Below the pieces are notes generated by a model that was not told the origin of the DNA, did not search any database, and worked only from the letters and a program-made list of their open reading frames with translations. The translations under genes and the position numbers were made by a program. From Cristatella mucedo (Eukaryota; Bryozoa; Phylactolaemata; Cristatellidae), in NCBI GenBank assembly GCA_009760855.2, contig WPIO01000022.1:4905001-4947500 (forward strand): 42,500 bases of DNA. Reading direction: 5' to 3'. Below, one piece after another: positions 22,134 through 33,663 of the stretch; the first letter of the stretch is position 1, and every line of letters starts with the position of its first letter.

Positions 22134-22262
22134 ACGACTGCCGACCCCAGCCCAATCGCCCAGCGAACGTCGACTCGTAGGAGCAGAGGGCACGAGGTCT
22201 TGCCTGCCTGCGTGACTTCATACCGTGAGACTAGCCCTCTATCGGTTCATTACGGGAAGAGG

Positions 22263-22264
<2 letters not shown>

Positions 22265-22351
<87 letters not shown>
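22265..22351. repeat. (GA)n microsatellite
   Basis: About 43 uninterrupted GA units; (CU)n in the discoidin pre-mRNA. Confidence 0.97.
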
Positions 22352-22353
<2 letters not shown>

Positions 22354-23461
22354 GCCTTCGCTTGATCGGCGGCCAGTTTTGGCAGAGAACAGCGAACCCA
22401 CTGAGACACTTTCTCGGTACGACAGCCGCCATGGCAGACCTCTCTGGCCCGGTCTCCAGGTTTGCAAAAACGGGCGTTCGTCTGCGTAGGCAAACGTGGC
22501 AGAGAAGTTATTTACGGTGACAGGACCAAAATGAAGTCCAAGGACGAAGGGAACGGAATGAGCGCCCGAGACGTAGGCGATGTAGCCCACCTCAACCCCA
22601 GCCCCCTCTCGGTGGTCTAGCTTTTGCCAGCGCCTGATGCCCAGCGTCGAACGCCGCCACCCGAGGAAACCGCTTTCGTAGCGTCTACGTAACGTCACCG
22701 CGGCGACGCGCTGTGGGGGTGACTCGGACCGCCGTGGCATCGAGGTCGATTTCGCAGTCGACCTGCATGTAGTGCGATTAGCACAACAGTTTGCTTTCCA
22801 TGCGCCCCGAGGCGTGCCCATTACGAAGGCCTCAATGAGCAGGCATTCCAGGGAACGAGACGGCCGCAGCCACTGAAGCGCCGCCGCGAATTTCGTATGC
22901 CAGGAGGGCAAGCGACCACTAGGCAGCACAGGCAGACGATCGGCGTGCCGATCGGCGTGCCGACCGACGGGCCGCCCATGCGCTCCGGCGGGCGGCCAAA
23001 CAACGTGCTTCCACGGGCCAATGCTTTCTGCAACAGGCCGACAACGCGATCCGACCGGCCGCCCGACAGTGTTTTTGAAGGGCTGGAATTGCGTCAAATT
23101 GTCTGGACTTTTGGAGACAAAGTGGCCGATTCATACACTCTGACTTCAACACTACTTGCACTAATTTCAGAATACGGTGCGACTGGAGGAAACCCGCGGA
23201 ACCAAGCGCCAAAAAGGCATTTCGCCCCGAGCATGGGCGTGGAGCGATTTAAGCATCCCAAGGTTACCGAACTAGCGCTCCACTGATTGAGCTGTCTTTA
23301 CTAGTTTTCCTTCCACGCTCATCGCCGAGCTGTGACGCCTTAGCTTGAAATGTCCACGCTCGCTCACCAATTTCTGGTGAGGTGCTGTGCGAATGGCTTG
23401 GAAATACAAATCGAGCGTCGAGCTGCAGCCGCTGAGCCTTCGCTGTTCGGCGTCATGCAGC

Positions 23462-23464
<3 letters not shown>

Positions 23465-23533
<69 letters not shown>
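23465..23533. repeat. (GA)n microsatellite
   Basis: About 34 uninterrupted GA units in intron 1. Confidence 0.97.
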
Positions 23534-23535
<2 letters not shown>

Positions 23536-23812
23536 AGGGATACACACGTAGAAATAACTATACTTCGATGCGTTTAAGTAGTTATCTACATATGCACATG
23601 CATCTACCTTTAGTATGCATATATGCATACGCTATGTATTGTATATAAGCATATATGGCATATCTATGTATGTGCATGCGCGCGGGCAATCCACTCCGCA
23701 TGACCCTCCATCTGGTGGCGACTGGGTGACTCTAGAAAGGTCAAGGTCTGCCCCCTGGAATTAATCCTGGCGTACGTCTGTAGGTATATGTCAGAATAGA
23801 AATAACATATAT

Positions 23813-23887
<75 letters not shown>
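23813..23887. repeat. (CA)n(GA)n microsatellite
   Basis: A short CA run passes into about 34 GA units, ending about 105 bases past the exon 1 donor. Confidence 0.97.
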
Positions 23888-23889
<2 letters not shown>

Positions 23890-23992
23890 CAAAAAAGAGA
23901 GAAGAGAGATAAGGATTGCTCTTCTTAGCCTCGATGCCAAGTAGTGGTCCCGTCAACATGCTACTGGGCAATGGACAGGCCGCCACCGTTAC

Positions 23993-24050
23993 CTTTGGCG
24001 ACGACAGCTGCGACGCTGAAGAAGACGATGGCGATGACGGTGCTATGCAT
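23993..24050 (-). CDS. Discoidin gene, coding exon 1: start codon and signal peptide
   Basis: The exon begins with ATG at 24050 and encodes 19 codons plus one base. Residues 2-18 are almost all hydrophobic (HSTVIAIVFFSVAAVVA), a typical signal peptide with a small-residue cleavage site near Ala18. An in-frame TAG lies 24 bases upstream of the ATG, so this is the first Met. A good 3' splice site (pyrimidine-rich, ending TTTTGTAG) precedes position 24071, so the exon may start there with about 21 bases of 5' UTR behind a non-coding first exon. The donor is AAAG|GTAACG, with the last exon base at 23993. It leaves phase 1, and the base G joins GT at 21119 to make Gly followed by the Cys that opens discoidin domain 1. 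That join is the main reason for the call. An alternative donor 5 bases downstream would shift the frame. Confidence 0.75.
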
Positions 24051-25012
24051 GACGTTGCTATACACGGCGACCTACAAAACGAGATGACCTCGAGGTTCAT
24101 TTCGTGCTCGGGCTCCCTCGGCTGCGTCCGCCGAGCAGACCGCGGGTAGCGGGCCACTGTTTGATCGGTCGGGCCACTACTGCTCGCGGCTACTCTACTG
24201 ATCTCGGGCCGATGGCGCGGCAATGGGCTTTCAATCAAACGATCAGCAGAGGGACCGCACGCGCGGCCGCCACCGAGCGTGCCATTTGCCGCCGCGAGCG
24301 GATGGTGGGAGGGAGGGAATGGGGAGGGGCAGCCATAGCTCGTGAGCGCGCCTGCCGGCAAGCGGGTGCCGCGAGAGGCGCTGCCGCGGCCCTACTGGCC
24401 GGCCTCGGCGTAGCTTGGCGCCGAAATGCCGACTGCATCGTAGCCAAGCGGCCCTGCGCCGATAAGCGGCGCCGCTGTTTTTTCGCGATTAGCCTGAGCC
24501 GGGATCGCATGGCAGCCTGCCTGCGGATGGCCGCTAGGCGGCGCCTCTGGGCGCGCCTGGCTTGAATATCGTGCTCGCAGCGATCGCACGCGCTGATCCA
24601 ATGCCTGCGTCGCTCGCGCGGCCTTCGGGCGGGCAACCGAGCACCTGCAGGCCGCACGAGAGGCACTGCTCCGAGAGGCACTGGACTGCTCCATCGCGAG
24701 CGGCTCGTCCGTCCGTCCGTCCGTCCGTTGGTCGAGCTCTTGGCAGCTCGGCGCTGAGTCCCCCGTCAGCCGCGGCGACCGGAGACCGAGACGGGATGCG
24801 GCCATTGCCCTCCTACGTCGGCCGAGGGCTGCGACCTCGCACAAACGCGCCGAATGAGGCTGCCGCTCTGGCGCCTGCCTCATTTGTTTATCGCCGCCGA
24901 ACGCCGCGACCGAGCCGCACGCATCGCCGGACGGGTTAATTACAATGCGTGCATTGTCGCACTGCTCGCGACGCCACAAGCGAGGACATCCAAGCGCGAG
25001 CCGAGCGGCGGA

Positions 25013-25042
25013 GGAAGACGAGAACGTTCGTTCTCGTCTTCC
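25013..25042. repeat. Perfect palindrome, 14-bp arms
   Basis: GGAAGACGAGAACG at 25013-25026 and its exact complement at 25029-25042, separated by TT. With so short a centre it would favour a cruciform or a dimeric protein site rather than an RNA hairpin. Confidence 0.9.
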
Positions 25043-25121
25043 TTCGCCGGTCGCGAAAGCGCGCCACACCGACCGAGTATCGTGACGGCATCCGCCGAAC
25101 CTTCGCGGTCGCTTCCTCCGG

Positions 25122-25163
25122 CAATCTCTCTCTCTCTCCTTTCTGTCGCTCACTCTCACGCAA

Positions 25164-25197
<34 letters not shown>

Positions 25198-25207
25198 TCT
25201 CTTCTCT
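25122..25207. repeat. Interrupted (CT)n/(CA)n microsatellite
   Basis: Two CT runs separated by a short mixed stretch, then a CA run at about 25186-25196. Confidence 0.93.
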
Positions 25208-26385
25208 CGGCGTAGAAGTCGGTCAAAGACGAGGCAAACGTTTCGCGGCGGCGGCGGCGACGATCGGCTGTCGCGGCGACGGACCGAGTCTCGGTGACGG
25301 CTGGCCCGAGCGCCGAGCACAACGAGCTGGCCGAGTCTGGCAGCGAGCGTATCTGCAGACAGGCTGGTGACGGCTCACGCCCGGCAGCGGTCAGCTAGCA
25401 CGACGGCCGGCCGCGGTCGGATTGGATTGAGGGCTCACTCTTACCGCCGGCGCGAGCAGTCGGAAGGGAGTCACGAGCGTCGTCGCCCGAGCCCTCGCTC
25501 GTTCGCCCCTTGAACCTTGAGCCTTGAACTGTGTCACGTCGAAGTGTCGACGCTGGCCTCTGCCTCGTCCGCTTCAGCCGCGGGGCGCCCACCTGCCGCA
25601 TCCCTCGTCGGCTGCTTTCTTTATATACGCGAACGCTCACTTCGATGACGCGGGGAACTTGTCCACGTAGCGCCCGACACGGTGTAGCGCGCGTGGGCGC
25701 AATCAGGAACAGCAGCGGTGCATGCGACCGGAGACCGGTGCCATCCGCTGGGAGTTCCAGGCTCGGTGCTACGCGCAAGATGGGTCTCTGTGGGAGCTGA
25801 GTGCCGACCACGCGCACCGCGCTGGATTCGAACGAACGAACGCTTCGACCCACGGTTTTATGGGTCGCGAGTTTGAGTGGCATCTCGCTACTAGCAAAAC
25901 AGCGAGCGCCGGTAGACGCAGCACGTCCCTCGCGTCGTGCTACGTAGCTCTCTGTTTCGGGAGAGCCGTCGAGCCGGGCGCATCCGCTACCGGGCGGCCA
26001 GTCTCGTGCGACGTCGCTCCGAAGCTCCAAGGCGCAATGCGCAGGCTGCCGCTCCGCTGCCGCTCCACTGCCGCTCCGCTGCTTGAGGCCCGAAACCGGC
26101 CGCTACGTGTGACCGCCGGCCGGTGGGGAAAGTGGAGCCCCAGCGCCGGCGCCGCCGCTCAGGCCCGCCCCGCCCCCTCTCTCGCGGGCGTGCGCTCCCT
26201 CTGTCCCGGCTTCGGCTCGCGGGTGAGTGGGCGGGGCGGCCGAACATCGCGAGCTGACCGAACAGCGAATCGATGGCGCTTTCGGATAGCAGGGGCACCT
26301 CCCGGCGAGCGAGCCTCGCGACCAAGAAGCATCGCACGAAAAGAAGGCGGCGAGGAATTCGCTCCTATTAGTCATGTTTACGTGC

Positions 26386-26596
<211 letters not shown>

Positions 26597-26970
26597 GAAG
26601 CTCTTTCTCGTGCTACCGCGTATAATGAAAGCTTGGACTTGGACGCTAGCGGTAGTGAGGACCCCTGCGTGGCGCCGCCGCTCCCCACCCACCCACCGCC
26701 GCTGCTGCTGGCGCCACGAGGCTCGAGTTTCGATGCGCCGCTGCAACGTGACCAGAAATTGGTGCGGAGGCTTTTGACGACGGGAATAGCGTTCGCTACG
26801 CCACTTAATTCGTCGTGGCGTATTCAGCTCTGAGCTGCGGCGGCGGTCGCGACGGTAGAAGTTGCAGCGGCATCGCGCACGGCATCATGCACGGCATGGC
26901 GGCACGCTCGTCGAGAGTTTAACCGGTAAAGAAAAAAGCCGAGTCGCCGTTTACTTTACGCACGTCTCGC

Positions 26971-26971
26971 T

Positions 26972-27022
<51 letters not shown>
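26971..27022. repeat. C run followed by (TC)n
   Basis: About nine C then about 20 TC units. Confidence 0.95.
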
Positions 27023-27024
<2 letters not shown>

Positions 27025-29542
27025 GCACTTACCACTCTTTCACGGTGTCCTGCGCTCATTGTGTGTAGCCACGTTCGATAGTATTAATAGAGAGTTTTGA
27101 GAGCCTCCGATGGGCGGGACATTGTGGACATATGCGATATCGCTGACGTCAACAGGAGGTCCCTAGACGGGGTTCGAATATTCTTAGCCTTTTAGCGCTA
27201 CTAATGCTGGACCACCGCTGATGCTGGACCGCTCGCCCTCACCTGGACAGGCTGGTTTTCCCTTTTTTTGTCGCTAGGCTGCGGAGCCTGCGAAGCTTAG
27301 CAGCTGCGAATCTTAGTGCTCGAGACCCGAAGCGACGGCTTCGGCGAGTCGATGTCGCGCAGCTTTGACACGGCGCCGTTTCTGCGCAAGGCCGACTCAG
27401 TGCCCAGCGCCGCTCGCGTGGGCGCCAGGTGGAAATAGGCGGAGACTTCGGGCCGAACGGAGTACAACCGTACAGAAGTGGGCAAAGAGACAATTACAGA
27501 ATGAAACGCTAAGGGTAGATAATAGCAATAACATTAATGAGCTGAATCGACAGCTTCTTTTATTTATCGACGGAAGAGGCCTAAACGGCTATCGCCGCCG
27601 CTTGCAGTGAGCAGTTTCGTGTGCCCTCTGTAGGACTGCAGAACAACCTTGACCTGGGTCGTGTAGCGCGAGTCTCTTTCCCCCGGGCAATGGCACGGGG
27701 AATATCTGGGATAGAGGCTCACGCCCGCTCCGAGCCCGCGTGGTAAATCTGACGCCACTTCCGGCGTACCTAGCGCACGATCGACGGTCGCAGAGAGCTC
27801 GGCTACACTCAAAGTGTCAGAGGAGGCCGCCCATTTCGGGACAGGATGACGAGGTCGGCGACCTGACCCGACCAGATCGCCGACCAAAGGTGGCAAGGCG
27901 ACGCCGCTGCGTCGAAGCAGCCGCGAGACGCCGCTCGGCCTCCATTGCCCACGGCGCTGCTGCCTGCGGGGTCGGGGATGCGAAACGAACGCTCGCTGCG
28001 GGGGCGGCGGCTAGCGGGGGCGGCTGCTGCGATGCGGCGCGAGCGAATGTCGCGTCAATGCCGCCGCAGCCGCTGGAGCGCGCGACCGGTCGCGCGGAAG
28101 CCGCCCGTCCGGCCGCCGGTCGCGCGGCGCGGCACGCGCGTACCTGCGGCAGTCGGTAGCTGTCGCTGCGATGAGCGTAAGCTCAGCCGCTCACTCGCGC
28201 GCTCAGTGCCGCGGCCGAGTCAGCTGGAGTCGGCGACGCTGGCGACTCGGCGGTCCGCAGAAAAGCCCGCGAGCGGGAGAAGCCGGGCGAGTCGGGCCTC
28301 GCGACAGCCGCGCGCGGTCGGCGGCGGGCGGCGGTGACCGCGAATGGCGGCGGTAGGCTCTACAAACAATCGTGGCCAGTCCGACGTTGTTCGACCGCCC
28401 GAGGCCGCGCCGATCGGCTGGCCGAACGCGTGGACGGACGCGGGCGCGGGGCCGCGCCGGCGCCAGGCGGAGCGAGTCGCGCGCGAGCGCTTACCGTCGG
28501 AAGGCCGACGCCGAAACCGGAAGAGCTACGCAGCAGAAGCACCCGCCTCGCCTCCCTGTGACTGCCGACGGCGGAGCTCAGCAGGTCCGCGAGGAGCTAC
28601 GCGGTCGGCTTCGACAAACGCCGCCCGCGAGAAGCGACCACGCCCTCCTGCCGCTATCCTGACGCGAACTGCGGCGTCGGCGGCGGACGCAGGCGGAGCT
28701 GGTCGCTCGGTCTGTCGGCCGGCCGCTCGGCGACCTCGCGCTCGGTTCGGCCCACGAGTCGGCCGCTGGGGGAACGAGGTCGCCGCGGCTCGTCGCAGCG
28801 GTCGGTGACGAGCTGACGAGAGAGAGAGAGAGCGACGACAGCCGGCGTGGCGGCCTCCGGCAGCTGTCAAGAGTCAATGGTAATGCGCAACGAATGAGTG
28901 AGCGCAAATAGCGCGTGCCCGGCGGCGGCTGGAGGCGGGACGTATCGCGCGCCTCCAGCCGAATGGCCAGTCAAGGGTCGCCGCCATCAGGTCGCCGCCG
29001 CCGCGAGCGAGCGAATTATTTACTGCCCAGTCGCTCGACCCGCACCCCAGGCAAAACCTAGGATGGTAACGACTGCCTATCGTGGTCGCAGCGGAGCTGC
29101 CGTCGACGCGAGCTCGTACAGGAGCTCAGAGGTGGCGAGCGCCTTGCGTTGGCAGACGCGGGGTTCGGCAGGGTGGGGTGGGGGGGGGGGCGGCGGCGGC
29201 GCCGAGGGCGTCGGAGGCAGCTGCTGAGCCCCCGGCGCTGCGCTTCGCGGAGGCGGCCGCGGCCGCGGCACTGCCCTCAAAAGGTTAGGATCCGAGCTGG
29301 GCCGATCCACGCGTTGCGGTCACGCTCGTGCGCGCGCGAGCTTCGGCGTTCCGCAAGACGCCGCCGCGCCGCTCCTTCGATCGGCCGGATGAGGAGGCTG
29401 AGGAGGCGGATCGGGCAAGGCACACTGTCAGCTGGCCAATGCTCTCTCTGTCAATGCGGGCATTTCGTAAGGACGGGAGGGCTAAAAAGAAAAAAACAAC
29501 TGGCCCCCGCCTGTCACCTTGCTCCCGCGCAACGAATTGCCG

Positions 29543-29759
<217 letters not shown>

Positions 29760-29765
29760 TCTAGC

Positions 29766-29862
29766 GCGAATTCGAACCTCTGTTTTGAGACTCGTGAGCG
29801 TTTTGAGACTCGTGAGCTCTTGCTCTACCGCTACGACATCCGTCATCTCGCCAGGGCTAGGC
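29766..29862 (-). mobile_element. tRNA-derived SINE head with internal 18-bp duplication
   Basis: The minus strand carries an A-box-like TGTCGTAGCGGTAGAGCAA (about 29819-29837) and a B-box GAGGTTCGAATTCG (29767-29780). Between them the 18-mer GCTCACGAGTCTCAAAAC occurs twice in tandem (29782-29799 and 29800-29817), lengthening the usual spacing. It is a different tRNA-like sequence from the other SINEs in the window. Its 3' side runs straight into the compound microsatellite. Confidence 0.7.
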
Positions 29863-31269
29863 ACGCCGTGCGTAGTAATTCTATCTCGCTGCCATTTCCG
29901 GCTCGGCTGCCTTAGCTGCGCATGCGGCAGCCCTAAGAGAAGCCGAGTAGCGAGTGACGTTCTTCGAGGTGCTAAAGTCCACTTTGCTTGGATTCAACGT
30001 GGGAAGCGCGGGTAGGTGACCGTCGTCGTCGTCGTCGCGTCGCGTCGTCGCTCTCTCGGCGCTGGCCTCGGCGGGCTTCTTCTGTAGCCACGCAGTCGCG
30101 TCCGGGGGGGGGACACCTGACCGACGGGGAGCGCATTAGCTGAGCGAACGGGTTGGTTGACCTCTGGCCTTTCTCCGCCGCTGGCACAACTGGCTCCTTC
30201 TACTGCTAGCTGCCGGTTTGGCGCGCACCCTTTCGGCGGCTAGTGGCTAGTGGAGAGGCGAGCGGATGCGACTGGCAGTTAAACCGCAGCTGTCAGAGCA
30301 GCGGACCGCAATTAACGTCGCGATGGCATGGGTCACCTTATTGCCGTCAGCAAGTAGTGAGCACCGTGACTGGGCGCTGGATGATGCTGAGGTGGCGAGG
30401 GCTCTTTGTCGGCTGGAGCAGCAGCTCTACCAACAGCCAGCTCTACCAGCAGCTCTACCAACAGCAGCTCTACCAATAGCCAGGCGCTGCTGCAGCCAGG
30501 CGCTGGAGGAGTCGAGAACTGGATTGCAGTTGACGAGCAGCCAGCCAGCTGTCCAGGATGCCGGGAAGCAAGATGCATTGGGAGAGCTGAATATTTCAGT
30601 TCCGCTTCCAGAGGTTGAGATCGAAAATTATTAAACAACCAATTAGCCTCCTCCTCCTTCTGCTGCCCTCGTCTTGGGCCGCTCCTAGGGACTAGGGGCT
30701 GGAGTCGGCTTCCCGGGGCGGGGGGGGGATCTAGCAGCGGGACCTCAGGTCAACTTGTTCACCCAATTAGCGCCAAGCAGGCGTGAAAGGGGTGGAGTCA
30801 AGTAGCTGCCAACCCCGCCGGACGCCAGGCCAACGAGCGTGGCAAAGAGGGGGAAAACGGGCGTACGCGCGGCAGTGTTCACTTCGTTCTCCGCCTCGAC
30901 CCGTCACTTAAACGCACCAGCTTCGGCGTGGCTCGGCGGACGCTGACGCATGCATAACGCTAAATGTCAGCACAGCGTTATGACGCGCACTAAAGGTTAG
31001 CTGATTCAGCAGCCTCGTTTATACAGCAGCAGAAGAGTTGCTGTGGTTGCATCTCCGTCTGTAACTCCACAAAGACTCTGTGGGTGTTAGGTGGGAGAGT
31101 TGTGCATAGCGCGCGCACTCGCTGCCTAAGCGGCTTTCGGTACGCATTCCGTAGCCAACAGACTTAATCTCACGAAACAAAGAGTAAGTGAGAAGCATAG
31201 CTGAGTCAGGAGTCAGGAGTTCGGGCAGTGAGCAGCAGCATGGAAGTAGCAGAATAAAACGGCTAGAGA
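29863..31269. other. No gene recognised
   Basis: Short runs only: (CGT)n near 30022-30040, and a small CTCTACCA(A/G)CAG-type repeat at about 30425-30479 that gives a Gln/Leu/Tyr-rich frame. No exon supported. Confidence 0.4.
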
Positions 31270-31402
31270 AAGAGCCTTTACCGCCAGAGCTCTCACCACC
31301 GTTTGCAGTTGGCAATAAAGAATCGCCCACTTCGAGGCTCGAACCCGCGACCAAGGTCGTGAAAACCGAGCGCCTGACTCCTAGCTACCACCCAGGCAAT
31401 AT
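31270..31402 (-). mobile_element. tRNA-derived SINE, same family as 13536-13800
   Basis: On the minus strand there is an A-box-like TGGTAGCTAGGAG (near 31382-31394), then TTTTCACGACCTTGGTCGCGG, then a B-box GGTTCGAGCC (31336-31345), then GTGGGCGATTCTTTATTGCC. The middle and the junction after the B-box match the copy at 13536, where the order and spacing are the same. Confidence 0.72.
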
Positions 31403-32164
31403 CTACGCCCTCGGGTCTCTGTCGTCTCAGCTACGACGCCATCGCTACTGCTCTCGTACTAGAGTATTTTGTTTCTCTTTGCTTTGCGCTTGCTGAAACC
31501 GCGTTTGTCCTCGCTGTAAATCGCCCGGCATCGGCTTGCCAATACGCCGGCTACAGGTGGTAATTATAACGGATGCAGCGCCGAGAGAGAATCCTTCATA
31601 CCTATGTCACGTGAGCAGCTGCTGCTCCCCAAGCTTGCTTACGTCAATGACAGGTCGGAGTGGCCGGGTCAGTGGCAGGGTCAGCAACAGCACATGCGAG
31701 ATAGGTGTAGAGAGAATTCTGTGAATGCTCACCCCGACTGCGATTCGCGGTCGCATGTACATAAGATCGAGTGCTGCTCTGGCTGAATGAGAGCTAGCGA
31801 TCGTGTACACGTAGTGCCCCACTTATTGAATGCTCACCAATATATTCTACGTCACCCATGCTAAATTCCACTGCTCGATGATCGCTCGAAAATGCAGACG
31901 GCCGCGCGAGCTGAGCGGCGACCCATCGCTGCCGTAGCATCGGAGCCGCAGGCGCTCGAGGCGGCGCCGCGTCGTATCTCGCGGCGCGGCAGGCTCGAAT
32001 AGCCCTAGGCCTAGGGCCGGATCGTGGCAACCCCTAGGTCAACCCGTATCGCCTCTCGGTCTCGGCTGTGAGACGACATTTGCACGGTATCGCCTCTCGG
32101 TCTTGGCTGTGAGATGGTATTTGCACGTACGCAGACAGGGTCTTGGCTTATGCGTGTCAGGAGG
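31403..32164. other. No gene recognised; contains a 41-bp tandem duplication
   Basis: Direct duplication with period 41 at 32046-32127 (GTATCGCCTCTCGGTCT(C/T)GG...). Nothing else could be supported. Confidence 0.5.
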
Positions 32165-32835
32165 GTAAGGTTACAGATTCTTGGGATACTCCAGGGCTCG
32201 GCGCTCGGCCCATTTCTTTTCACAATTTACATTCTTCCCAGTGCCGATGTAATCGCCAAGTGAAATCTAGGCTTTAATTTTTATGCAGATGTGACGCGCA
32301 GCTGGCTACCTGTGCTTTGATACCTCCTTGCCTTCTTGACCGACAGGGATGCCAAATCCAAGTTGGTCCTTGCGCTTGTGACATCCCGTCTTGACTTCTG
32401 CAACTCACTTGCACGTCTTCCGGTGTGTGTGTGTTCACGCGCGAAATAAGGCACTCACAGTTGGTGTACAGCTCTGCAGCCAGGCTTGTATGACATGAGC
32501 GGCGCAGCTGCTATACTGCATCCTCCACTTCTCGCCAACCTGCATAGGTTCCCTATCAAGCAGATCGTCGACTTTAAGGTTTTGTCGCTCACTTTTAAGT
32601 CCCTTCATTCTCTTGCTCCAGCCTATTATTAAAACAACTCACCAAACATGCTAGGCATCATACCGTCAGCTTTTCTGCTGTTAGTTCGTATGCTCCTAAA
32701 GTCCAGAACTCACTTCTGCATGGCGCCCTTGACTTGATGGCATTAATCCTCTGCTGCGTATGTAGCGTGCCTAGAAAGAGACTCAGTTCTCAGATGCGCC
32801 ATCGATGTCGTATTTGTTATTACTATTATTTCTTG
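32165..32835 (+). mobile_element. LINE fragment (L2/CR1-like): reverse transcriptase C-terminal half and 3' tail
   Basis: The plus strand reads LQGSALGPFLFTIYILPSAD, matching the RT PQGSVLGPLLFxxYI block. After a stop comes NFYADVTRSWL at the catalytic YADD site, with the second Asp replaced by Val. Then come LVTSRLDFCNSLARLP, FPIKQIVDFKVLSLTFKSLH with SLAPAYY, and VSSYAPKVQNSLL, in broken frames. The tail GCGTGCCTAGAAAGAGACTCAGTTCTC is followed by ATT-rich sequence. Frames are shifted and stopped, so the element is dead. The order of blocks is that of L2/CR1 superfamily ORF2. Confidence 0.85.
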
Positions 32836-32879
32836 TCCGTCCACTTTTTATGCGTAGCATCCTTCTACTCTTCGCAGCT

Positions 32880-33290
32880 CCACGGCTTGGCACTTCGATG
32901 ACCACTCAGCTACTACGTAAGCAGTTACATTCGACTTTTTCTGGGTACTTCACATTTACTGCAAAAGAAGCGCGATCGAATGGTTAGTGGTAGCATGCTT
33001 GATAAACAAAAATAATCGCATGGTTAGGGGTGACATGCACAGGGTCAGCATGCAAGCGTGGTTAGTGGCAGCATGCACGGGTCAGCACGCATAAGCACGT
33101 AAAGGAGAGACCCACTAAATTCTGCGATAAATAGATGCGTCTTTAGTTTCTTTTTAAATGTGGTCAAGTCAGGGGATGTCGTGACGTAAGTCGGAAGTGA
33201 ATTCCAGACTTTGGGAGCATACGAACTAAAGGCACGGTCTCCAAAGGATCTGAGGTTCGTACGAGGTATATGCAAACAGTTTAGATGCGG
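32880..33290 (-). mobile_element. LINE 3' end (L2/CR1-like), opposite orientation
   Basis: The minus strand from about 33275 reads NLRSFGDRAFSSYAPKVWNS and then TSPDLTTFKKKLKTHLFIAEF without a stop, the classical ORF2 C-terminus and the best preserved in the window. Its 3' UTR (33045 downward) contains GTCACCCCTAACCATGCGATT and CCACTAACCATTCGATCGCGC, both found again in the copies at 33664 and 35036. It meets the plus-strand LINE at 32165-32835 tail to tail. Confidence 0.87.
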
Positions 33291-33642
33291 TGTCCCTGTC
33301 TAAGCAAGCACGAATTTTAGCAACGCTATGCAGCTGAAAGTAAGCTGATTTGACTGCGGTTTGAAGAGTGTACAAACAGTGCAGCCGACGTCGCCGCCGG
33401 ATCGATCGAAGCCCGCAACCGTGGAGACGGCGGAACTGAGCGGAACTGAATTAGAATTTTGCGTCGAGCTGCGTTGTTTTTTGTTGTTGTTGCTTGCGCT
33501 CGGGCTTAATGACTCACACTGTTACCAACGTTACTAACGCGCGCTATGCAAAATTAGCGTTTAATTTTTTCAAGGTTTGCAACTGTGCAGCAGTAGTAAG
33601 TTTCCTGTGGTTTTAGCCTACGTCACGATAGCTCTCGTGATG

Positions 33643-33663
33643 TAGCTAACCGCAGCGCATGCG
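33643..33663. repeat. Target-site duplication, left copy
   Basis: TAGCTAACCGCAGCGCATGCG, repeated exactly at 33823-33843 on the other side of the LINE tail. Confidence 0.88.

Larger units (their letters stand above)
21120..23992 (-). other. Intron 1 of the discoidin gene
   Basis: Holds the 21-bp minisatellite and three long GA tracts, which are all (CU)n in the sense of the pre-mRNA. A short minus-strand stretch at 22690-22766 after a CAG reads DLDATAVRVTPTA, vaguely like the late strands of a discoidin domain, but exon 1 and exon 2 join perfectly without it. Confidence 0.5.
710..24050 (-). other. Gene span: tandem discoidin (F5/8 type C) domain protein, multi-exon, 3' end not in window
   Basis: Six exons on the minus strand assemble into a signal peptide followed by two F5/8 type C domains. 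Seen directly: GT-AG junctions at each exon, open frames inside the exons, and phase agreement for exons 1-2 (G|GT), 2-3 (phase 0), 4-5 (G|CC giving Ala) and 5-6 (phase 0). Known of the family: discoidin domains are beta-barrel modules that bind phospholipid, collagen or glycans through loops at one end and are common in extracellular adhesion proteins. Inferred: a secreted or membrane-anchored adhesion protein. The end of domain 1 was not found between 17079 and 11189, and the end of domain 2 and any downstream parts were not found, so total length, transmembrane segment and orthology are unknown. A discoidin-domain receptor kinase is unlikely because the second module is a canonical discoidin domain rather than the divergent second domain of those receptors. 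Confidence 0.8.

Noticed and set aside
22690-22766. Minus-strand exon-like stretch resembling late discoidin strands (DLDATAVRVTPTA)
   Set aside because: It lies between exons 1 and 2, which join perfectly without it; its donor is weak and it lacks the closing Trp and Cys.
22231-23097. 288-codon minus-strand open frame
   Set aside because: It runs through a (GA)n array, its upstream part has no recognisable domain, and it lies inside intron 1 of the discoidin gene.
710-24050. Discoidin domain receptor tyrosine kinase
   Set aside because: Both modules are canonical F5/8 type C domains and no kinase or juxtamembrane sequence is seen; the receptors have a divergent second domain.
27150-27190. 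B-box-like GGGGTTCGAATATTC
   Set aside because: No matching A-box at the right distance and no similarity to the other SINEs.
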